40,716 bases of DNA from Rachicladosporium sp. CCFEE 5018. Lineage: Eukaryota > Ascomycota > Dothideomycetes > Cladosporiales > Cladosporiaceae. The notes beneath the pieces were generated by a model, which ran no database searches, was not told where the DNA came from, and was given only the letters and a program-made list of their open reading frames with translations. Below are positions 32,713-40,716 of this stretch, one piece after another (position 1 is the first letter of the stretch; each line of letters begins with the position of its first letter). Where the stretch lies: contig KZ111152.1 in assembly GCA_002077045.2 (NCBI GenBank), forward strand, positions 477,341 through 518,056. The letters are read 5' to 3'. Position numbers and translations under genes: made by a program.

Positions 32713-35700
32713 CGCTTCGATGAATTAAAATCGTATGCAGTGACTAGCACAAGCCGTTAGGACCAAGCCGAGGGGACGGGTGACGGGCTGCGCCTGCACT
32801 TGCAGACTGACATTGCCGTCGACTAGGTTGATGTGTGGCGAGGACAACCTTCCACGAGCGCTAACAATGACGGACAGTCAGGCTATAGTCCAGTCGGATC
32901 ACTCACCGCAAGCTCGAAAGAAAGCAGCCACGTGAGAAGGGTACGAAGTGGATGCTTCAGATCTCCCAAGCAGGAGAGATGCGGGAAGAGAGTGGGCTGG
33001 CCAGGCTGGCCGGTAGGTGAGATATGTGGCGTAAAAGACGACAAGCGGGACAAATCTACGATGCTGCCCATTGGAGGATCATTAGGCCAACAAGTGGGCC
33101 GTAAGTTTACAGTCCTGGTTCGTGGGCCAAGACTTATCTGGCAATGCATTAAGGCTGTCCATAAGAGCAGCGTAAAGCCAGACTCAGCGATATGGAATCC
33201 ACATTCGTGAACCTGCGTGGCCTTCTGCTCACGGACTCGCCGAAGAAGCTGCCCTGGAAGACAGATGAAGTAAAGATCCGCACGGCGCAGAATCTATAAT
33301 GAGAACAACGTAGCGAGTCGCAGCGAGGAGGATCATTTGAATGTGAAGCTCGCCTCTAACTCCGTGAAGCCAAGATTGGTCCACAGATCTGTGTCGAGTA
33401 GGGTGTGCAGTAGCTCGAACCAAGTGTAGTTCGCCACCAAAGTCTTGACGCAACCGCGCCGTTGGCGGATGATGCGCTCCGATTGGGGCTGAGAATCGTC
33501 GAAGCATAATCATACACTACTCACATCATGATATACACAACGAATGGTCCGCCTGTCACATTGCTTTTGAAAGGTGTCGTGCACGCGGATGCGCACGCCT
33601 AGTCCAGAATACTTGCCTCGGCGTTCCTCCTGACATTCACTGCTGGCCAGGCTGAACAGAGAGTGCATCCACCATCGGGTCACCTACAAACGGTCCGACC
33701 CCGTTGCTCCAGATCGTCGGCCATGCGTTGCGTTGGTACTAGACATCCCTGCCGCATGTGGCACAGCGGTCTGCCGGCATTGATTTATCCGGTCTTAGTG
33801 ACCGGTCCTCCAGGGTTTGATCAATGGCAAGCCGGAGATGTCGCTCATCCTCGAGGTCTACGGCGACCCCGAGCGAGCTTAGTAACTTCGCAAGTCGTCG
33901 AACGCAGTCCAGAGGTGGCTGTGCTTCATCCAAGTAATGATCAGCAGCTTCAAGGGTATGGTCTCGCAAACAGCAAGCCGGGAGGCTGATGTCGCCGTCC
34001 TTCTTGGACACTACCCGGTCAGGTAGTCATCGCACCGACGCCACGACAAGGGTCTTCTGAGAATGTGGAGCTTGTTGCGTGTCGCGTGCATGCGTGCTGT
34101 GGTTGGCGCTGGTGGTGGCTGCCAACCTCGAAGGTTCCGCGTCCCGAAAGTCTATCTCCAAACAGGGCAGGAGAAAATGCAGAGCGCCACAAGTCCCACG
34201 TCATGAGAAACGAGATCTCATCATTGTGAGGCTCTCAACGCCTCGATTAGGGTGGAGCAGCTCTTCTGTCACTCGAAAGTGATCACAGGATATCCACATT
34301 TCAACAATATTCCGAAATACCACATATCGCAACAGAGGTTCTAGAGGGGGTTGACAGGCAAGTGCCGGCGCTATGCAAGTATTTGATATCTCGTCCCCGC
34401 CGGCCGGTGTCGCCTCGACGATCACCACGTTTTCCCACGTGGGTTCAGCATGACGATCGCAATGGTTCGCCGCTACTGGTTGCAGATATAGTGATACATC
34501 TGAGCCACGTCTGTGCCCGCGCGTGATTCCGTCTGCACGGGGAGAATTACCTACTACGCATCTTGCGAGCAAAGGTGCAGCGTCGAGGCACATCGATATC
34601 ACGACACTCCATGGTCTGCTTTAGACTTTCTGCGTACGCACGGTGTCGGACAGTTCCCCGCTCAAACAACATGGCTGCATGGAAGATCAGTTCAACAAGC
34701 TCGGGGAGGCTGTCTGCAAGCCGACGCGATCAAACGCCTGTGCTCCAAAACCCTGCAGCACCGACGACCCTGGCCGGCACCACCTCGAACGGACCTCATT
34801 CCTCCAAGGAGCGCAAAGTGGACTTCGTGACCAGCGAACCAGGATCCTAGCGCAGTCGGCCTCGCGGTGGTAGCCTGAATAGAGCGTTGCATCCGGCAAG
34901 CTGCATGGGCTGATCTCAGCGGAAGCCGGGACGCGCTTCCAGGTCGATCTCTGGGTCCCACTGCCGGGCGATCTATGATGCGGACACAGCAACAGCTTCT
35001 GACTCGTCCGGGACTAACCGATGCGACTCAGCATCATGCATCTTATTCAGATTCACCAGTGATGAAGATGGCATAGAGGATCACATGACCGGCCGTCCAC
35101 GCGCGTGGCTTCTTCGCGACCTCAGGTGCGGTCCGGGGGCACTGAGTATTCTGCTGCAACACATGAACCATATTGGGCACTGCGTCCTATGGGAATGAGC
35201 TGGTAAGTATGGATTTCGTGGAGCCGATTCTTCGGATTATCGGACCTGAGACAAACTGCACCGTGAACTGCATTGGATCACATCTTCGATCACGATGCCG
35301 AATACCCATTCGTCTATGATCTGCACTGCAAGGTCACCCACCTTTACCGATGTATAACCAAGCATGCTCCCACAATACTCCGTCGGCTCAATTGCGACAT
35401 AAAAACATCACATTGAAGGCATAGCAACTGCGTCGTATAGCCGCCAGATCGCAAACAGCATGTCGAGATAGGAAATTAAATGACTGGCATAGATTGCTGC
35501 ACGGAGGTAGAGACCATTGCGGTAGTGATTGGCGACGTCTTGCGTGCCTCTATGCCCTGGAGATCTAGACATCCTCGTGTTCCTTTCATGTAGCCCATGA
35601 GTGTCGACCAATGCGTGCTACGCTGACGGGAGCCGACCCTCCTTGCTCATCACCTCTCGATGCAAACATACAGGCAGGTGACCATTCCCATAAGAGTTCC

Positions 35701-36284
35701 AGACGAACAAGATACCGAAGGCAGGTGAGACTTTCAGTACAATCTCGCATATCACATTACGCAGAGCGACCGTCTGACCGAGCTCGCTAAGGTTGTACGG
35801 CAGTACGATGGACGGCTCCGAAGACCTCACAAGTGTTCATTTTGTGGTCTTACGTGGTACGAGCTAGGAATCAAGCGCCTTGCATATGGATGCATTGGTC
35901 CGTACTCTAATGTACATATGTCGACTTCGTGCGCCTGCTGGCAGTGCAGCGCCACTACTCATAGCGTCTGCTTCCCCGGGACATGCACTGTATTGACCTC
36001 CGTGAGCTACTTCTGTTGACGCGCTTCAGCAGATGGGTGAGCGCAGAGCTCCGTTCTGGGTCAATTCACCTCTGCGCGTACAGTGCATGTCCATCGACGC
36101 ATCTCGCCGGTGCGGTCTACGACCGATGCGTGTAACTGCTGCGGTGTTCTCGGTGCCGCATTCAATTGGAGCGGCGCTAGCGCTCGATGGTGTGATGGTC
36201 GGTCCAACAGAACCGAGGGCGTGAGCCCTGATCTGGACCAAGCATATCGATTTGACTGTCTTCCTCCAAAAACTAGGTTTCGTC
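32713..36284. other. 3.6 kb gene-free region upstream of the Zn2Cys6 gene, copy 2
   Basis: Counterpart of 24369-27956. It has one unit of the 11 bp direct repeat present twice in copy 1, and lacks 5 bases near 34024. The E-box palindrome is kept at 34434-34443. No gene is supported. Confidence 0.5.
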
Positions 36285-38439
36285 TCACTTCACCACGCCA
36301 TCCCCAGCAGCATAAAGTCCAGCAAAGTCCATCTGCGCAAGTTCGCCTTGGACTTGATCTATTTCGCGGCTCAGATCTTCAACATTGCCAGCCAACGCTG
36401 ACATTTCATCAAATTGGCGCCGTTTGTTCGCATCCGCAATCATGGTCTCGACCATGAACTTCTGCTCCTCGAGTACAATCATGCGCTCCCTAAGCTCTTT
36501 CTCCTGGGCCTCCAACGCAGTCACTGCCGAAGAAGACGTACTGCTGCCACGACTGCTCCCAGGCCGATGCAATGTATCGTTGAACTTGACCTGTGATAAG
36601 GCAGATTGAGGATGAGCGTTGGTAGGCTTCGTACTTGAAGTAGTGTGACGCAATACTTTTGGCAGAGATTTCAAGGGCAGCATGTGGATGTGTAGGAATA
36701 CTGCAGCCTGCTGGTGCACTGCTTTCTGCAGTCGCTTCTGTGTCGGAGACTCTGTCGGCAGGTCTCTCACTCTCCGTGCTGCGAAGTCATACTGCGTGAA
36801 CGCATCTGTGAGCCGCTTCCGCACTTTTGCCGCATCGGCGAGGGTAGCAGTAGATGGTGGCTTCTCTGGGTCCTGCAATGTGAGCAAGAGTCGTTGAAAC
36901 CTCGGCAATAGCAGTCGGATGCCATGCTCAAATTGCAGTAAATTCTGATATGCACGCTGGTCTGGTGGGCTTGTGGTAGCCTCTCGCATGAAGTCGGCTT
37001 TGCTGAAAACAGTATGTTGGCAGTCTTTACACATTCGTATATCGACTGCGGTCTTCACTCCAGATTTCTCTGAACTCGCGTCAGCTGTCGTGCGTCAGCA
37101 CAGCACCGTAAGCAAAACAGATGGTACGCACTGGTATTAACATCAAGCCCAACTTCCGACGAGCAATTAGTCGCCGGATCACCACATACGACTCGTCCGC
37201 ATATCCTGCAGTGATGTCGACGGAATGTGTATTGAGAAAAAGTCTGCTGGCAATACGGACATTGCGTTACAGAAGCATCATCTTCCCACGTCACGACCGA
37301 CTGCTCCAACGCCCGTAACTGAGGCTTTGACCCGGCTAAGGATAGCCACAGCAGACTTCCTGTGCTCTGGGTCGTTTCCGGTGCAGCGTCTGCAAGTAGG
37401 TGTGTCAGCCTTGTCAGCCTGGATTCCAGCCGGCTGATCTCCAGATTCTGCTTGTCTACCGTCTTGCTTCTAGTCGACTTGAAAAAGTCAAAATGATTCC
37501 TCTCAAGGCCAGTATGGTCATTGTAACCCTCTCGCGTCTTGTAACACGTCTCGCAAACTCGACACCAGACACCCCGTACTGGCTCATGCTGTGCGGATCG
37601 CGACAATTTCATCTGATACATTGTATGTTCTTCGCAGAAGAGCTTTCCACAGTGTCTGCAATGGACCTGCCCATTTCCGCCTCCGAGTCTCTTACCACAC
37701 ATAGGGTCTGCGCAGGCGTCGAATCCTGACGCTTTCTGCCAGTGCTTCCGAGTGACAAGCTCCTCTGCGTTATGTTGTGTTTCTGTAATAGCAGCAGACA
37801 TAGCACCCGGCGCAGCAGGTATTGGAGACGTTGTACCGCTACTGTGCGACTGTGTCACAACGTGGCTTACCAGGCTTTGCTCATCGTTAGACTCAAAGAC
37901 TTCTAACCCACGGAGTTTCTGATTGAGCACTGCCAGTGGCTGGAACTTTTTGGCCTTCGTCATTTGCGACTTGAACCATGTCTTCACCTCATCTTGCTCT
38001 TCTTCCTCAAGATTGGCATGGTTGTCGTCGATGTGCCTGCTTCGTCGTCAGATATGGCCCTTGTCATCGCGCCACGGTGAAGGGTTGGCTTACCTACCTG
38101 TTCAGCTGGAGAAGTGTCATCTAAATACATCAGCATGTCGCCCTTACCACCCTATCGGATATCCAAACTCACCATCTCCTCATTGCAGATAGGGCAGACC
38201 ATGCGAGAGGTCGCCGCTGCGACCGTGGTACCATGCTCGCCCAACGCCACCCTCGAAGCGAGATCCTCATGGTCAGTCGATGCAGGTGTACTCGAGGCTT
38301 GCGAGTTCAGCGATACCGAGCTCTCAGAGGGTGACAACAAGCCAGTCACCGGAGGATGGAACGGCTCTGGAGGCGGCGGTGCTAAGCCCTTGCCGCTGCC
38401 CAACACTCGGCCGCCACCGAGACTCCGTCTGGCGGCCAT
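36285..38439 (-). CDS. PEP7: PEP7/VAC1 (rabenosyn-5-like) FYVE-domain vesicle-tethering protein, complete
   Basis: Rab5 and PI3P effector for Golgi-to-endosome/vacuole traffic. Exons 38173-38439, 38098-38120 (23 bp), 37132-38036 and 36285-37069, introns 52, 61 and 62 bp, give about 659 residues. In order: an N-terminal LGGGRVLGSGKGLAP motif; a C2H2 finger made across two introns (CPICNEEM, then HIDDNH, CX2CX12HX4H); the conserved VKTWFKSQ-KAKKFQPLAVLNQKL block; a first FYVE-like finger (CRHCGKLFC, CRVCETC); a second FYVE finger with WEDD, RRHHCRICGRVVC and RMCKDC; and a C-terminal coiled coil. I start at the ATG 38437-38439 because its context is ACCATGG and the family usually begins near this motif. 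The frame stays open to another ATG at 38694 (85 more residues), which would leave only 38 bp to the MET8 start. Confidence 0.9.
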
Positions 38440-38732
38440 GGTATGTGCTACCGGTGGAAGTGGAGTGTCATGTCGACGTCCTGGCGCAGCAGTCTGTGTA
38501 TGCGCCGAAGGCCTCGGCGGCAGCACTGACGGAAGTGATGGCATGCACTGGTGGGGCATTTTAAGGTCGACGGGCCGTTTCACGCCACGTGGATGTACCC
38601 TGCAGGTGATGTCGGCGACTGCTGCTCCGACATTTCCGGCTTGAGCCTCGAGATCGTCATGAGGAACATGTGGACCGTACAGATCAATCGACATTATTGC
38701 ATTGACGCAACCTATCGTTGCGCACCATCATT
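38440..38732. promoter_or_regulatory. Divergent promoter shared by PEP7 and MET8
   Basis: 293 bp between the chosen PEP7 start and the MET8 start, so both transcripts must begin here or inside the other gene. An inverted repeat, CGCAAC-ctatc-GTTGCG, lies at 38706-38722, ten bases before the MET8 ATG. No TATA box was identified. Confidence 0.5.
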
Positions 38733-39627
38733 ATGGCAGAAACCTCATATCCAGACGTCCGGGGCGGAGGCTCACTCATTCTCGCCTATCAAGTTCGGAA
38801 CAAGAAAGTGCTGGTGGTAGGTGGCGGCGAGGTAAGACTTTCTGTCCTTGACGATTAGAACAGCGTGTTGGGCTTTGTTGACGCAGCTCACACAGACACT
38901 CAGGTAGCAGCAGGACGTATCGTGCGCCTTCTCGAAGCCGATGCAAACGTCATCCTCGTATCACCGCGGTCAGGACTGAATCCCGAAGTAGCCTATCGAG
39001 CTGCTCAGAAGCAAGTCATCTACCATGACAGAGTCTTCGAGCCATCAGATCTAGACGATCCGGCAATCATGATGGTCATGACCGCAATAGACGACCCCGA
39101 AGCTTCCAGTCGAATTTGGAAGCTGTGCAAGGAGAGGCGAATCCCTGCCAACATCGCAGATGTGCCCCCGGAATGCGACTTCTACTTCGGCAGCATGTAT
39201 CGCGATGGCCCATTGCAGATCATGGTAAGCACAAATGGGAACGGCCCGAAGATGGCCAACATTGTGCGGCGGCGAATCGAGGGCAGCTTACCACCAAACA
39301 TCGGTGATGCCATCGCGAAAGTGGGTGCGCTGAGGAAGAAGCTGCGGCAAGTAGCGCCGGGCAACGAGCAAGGGCCAAAGCGGATGAAGTGGTAAGTGAA
39401 ACCTACTGGACGTATGGAACGACTTGCTAACCCTCCTCGTTAGGATGACCAAGGTTTGCGTGCAATGGAGCCTCGAGGAGCTTTGTGATATGGAACCCGA
39501 GGATATGGACCGACTCTTGGAATCGTACGATCCGGACGAGGTGCCATCGTTTCAGAAAGTGCGAAGCGGACTTGAGCCTGGCGAGTGGGAATTTGATGGC
39601 TCGTTCGGGTGGTCATGTGTTATATAG
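38733..39627 (+). CDS. MET8: Siroheme synthase MET8 (precorrin-2 dehydrogenase/ferrochelatase)
   Basis: Oxidises precorrin-2 to sirohydrochlorin with NAD and inserts iron, making siroheme for sulfite (and nitrite) reductase. Exons 38733-38831, 38904-39391 and 39444-39627, introns 72 and 52 bp, give 256 residues. The start MAETSYPDVRGGGSLILAYQV is the family start. The NAD-binding loop VVGGGEVAAGR is split by intron 1. TAIDDPEAS, ANIADVPPECDFYFGS, STNGNGPKMA and LPPNIGDAI follow in the expected order, and the last exon reads EELCDMEPEDMDRLLESY. The aspartates of the NIADVPPECD segment are in the region used for catalysis in yeast Met8. It is divergent from PEP7. Confidence 0.95.
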
Positions 39628-39887
39628 TATGCATGTAAAATATATTGGCGTACGAAGTGAGAGTTCGACAAAATATCAATCATCATGTTGGGTGAACGCA
39701 CTTGCCATTAGCTGCACCGCAAGCGTTCACCTTCTGGACAGGACTTCACGTTACAAGCGTCTTATCGGGCTCTTACTTCGTTTCTTGATTAAATTCATGC
39801 AGTGGTAAGTCCTCTGGATGATTGTTTGAATGATTCAACTTCAACGCAACGTTGTACGCTTCGTCGTTACAGGCATGAGCACTCAAC
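39628..39887. other. Intergenic, MET8 to METTL16-like
   Basis: 260 bp between same-strand genes. It holds the MET8 3' end and the promoter and leader of the next gene. Nothing else seen. Confidence 0.45.
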
Positions 39888-40716
39888 ATGTCAGACATGA
39901 CCGCTCCTTTCAATCGACCGTACTACACTGAAGCTATCAACTTCGCCCTGCTCGCTGAAGGCGACGCGGCACTCAAAGCGATCCTCGATGCGAATAAAGG
40001 ACGCCTAGACTGGCAAGATCCGGAAGCACTGAAGCAAGTCAAGCTGTGATACTCATGACCTAGCAATAGCAAAGCTGATACCGTGACAACAATAGATGCT
40101 TGACGAATGCGATCCTAGCACGAGACTTCTCCTTGAAGCTGACCTTGCCTGATGATCGACTCTGTCCACCCGTTCCCGTGCGATGGAACTACATCCGTTG
40201 GATTCAGGATCTCCTGGCCACGACACAATCGAGCACCAAGATTACTGGACTCGACATCGGCACCGGCGCCTCAGCAATATACGCTCTGCTAGCGGCGCGA
40301 CTCGGCTGGCGAATGCGTGGCTCTGACATCGATAGCAAGAGCGTAACTTATGCTCAGCGGAATGCTCAGAACAATAAACTCCGCATCCTCATCTGCACAA
40401 CCACGACGGCGGATCCGTTGATTCCACTGGACAGATTCCCAGAAGATGAGCTGGACTTCATTGTATGCAACCCCCCATTCTACTCGTCTGACGAGGATAT
40501 GCAATCGGCATATGCTGATAACCCCATACCCGCCTCGGCTGTCTGCACTGGATCGACCAACGAGATGATCGGACCTGGTGGTGACGTTGGCTTCGCCACT
40601 CGACTCATCGACGAATCCTTAACTCTACGTGAGAGAGTTAGATGGTACACGTGTATGCTATCTCGATTGATCTCGCTACATCAAGTAATATCAAAGCTCA
40701 AGGAAGCCGGTATCGT
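39888..40716 (+). CDS. METTL16-type RNA N6-adenosine methyltransferase, 3' truncated by window end
   Basis: SAM-dependent methyltransferase of the METTL16/YbiN (DUF890) family, which in fission yeast and animals makes m6A in U6 snRNA. Exon 1 39888-40045 starts MSDMTAPFNRPYYTEAINFALLA. Exon 2 begins at 40096 after a 50 bp intron, and the open frame continues to the end of the window (about 259 residues visible). Motifs: LPDDRLCPPVPVRWNYIRWI, SAM-binding LDIGTGASAIYALLA, and catalytic NPPFYSS, the NPPF signature of adenine-N6 methylation. GPGGDVGFATRLIDES follows as in the family. The small intron gives KLCLTNAILARDF at the junction, in frame. The C-terminal part lies beyond the window. Confidence 0.9.

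Larger units (their letters stand above)
29072..37299 (+). repeat. Direct duplicate unit B, second copy, starts at gap 2
   Basis: 8228 bp collinear with 20734-28971. The offset varies slightly (8338 at the left edge, 8344 across the transcription factor, 8328 across PEP7), which shows several small indels. Beyond 37299 the sequence is single copy and completes PEP7. Confidence 0.95.

Noticed and set aside
14543..37299. Two biological tandem duplications as the main reading
   Set aside because: Possible, but both duplications have a 100 N gap exactly at the copy junction and no repeat or target-site sequence at their edges. Contig overlap explains both with one cause. Kept as the stated alternative.
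38440..38694. PEP7 extended by 85 residues to the ATG at 38694
   Set aside because: The added part is low-complexity and unlike the family start. The ATG at 38439 has the better context, and the extension would leave only 38 bp to the MET8 start codon. The frame is nevertheless open, so transcript data decide.
1..40716. Transposons, CRISPR arrays, a secondary-metabolite cluster or an unknown defence-like system
   Set aside because: No transposase or reverse-transcriptase motifs, terminal repeats, spaced short repeats or core biosynthetic enzymes were seen. The neighbours are ordinary unlinked housekeeping genes.

Overview
The window looks like nuclear DNA of a filamentous ascomycete, most probably a dothideomycete. 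Genes are compact. Introns are short (about 50-97 bp), GT-AG, and often give very small exons. The proteins are typical fungal housekeeping families. I place the class from family resemblance recalled from memory, not from a search, so the genus is open.

Layout. Positions 1-14334 are an ordinary single-copy stretch: the 3' part of SEC7 (+), a serine-rich protein with a possible N-myristoylation start (-), an OM14-like mitochondrial outer-membrane protein (-), a UCH37-type deubiquitinase (+), a Kv-beta-type aldo/keto reductase (+) and an alpha/beta hydrolase (+). Positions 14335-38439 hold a BLOC-1 CNL1-like gene, an intron-containing tRNA-Ser(GCU), an NmrA/isoflavone-reductase-like gene, an Hsp12-like stress protein, a Zn2Cys6 transcription factor with long gene-free flanks, and the FYVE protein PEP7/VAC1. 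From 38733 on come MET8 (siroheme synthesis) and a 3'-truncated METTL16-type RNA methyltransferase.

The dominant feature is two runs of exactly 100 N (16915-17014 and 28972-29071). Each sits precisely between two near-identical direct copies: 14543-16914 against 17015-19387 (2.37 kb), and 20734-28971 against 29072-37299 (8.2 kb). By eye the copies differ by a few percent or less, through substitutions and small indels. Each gap-facing gene is cut in one copy and complete in the other. The simplest reading is that overlapping ends of three contigs, carrying two haplotypes or homeologues, were placed side by side instead of merged. The real locus would then be about 30 kb with one copy of each gene, and the organism or culture would be heterozygous, diploid, heterokaryotic or mixed. 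True tandem duplications that broke the assembly cannot be excluded from sequence alone.

The genes do not form one pathway. SEC7, the CNL1-like gene and PEP7 are all membrane-traffic genes (Golgi ARF exchange, endosomal BLOC-1, endosomal tethering), but nothing shows that they are co-regulated. I found no transposon, CRISPR array, biosynthetic cluster or clearly new system. The most informative biology is allelic: the NmrA-like gene has lost its intron-donor G in one copy, while the two tRNA copies differ only inside the intron.
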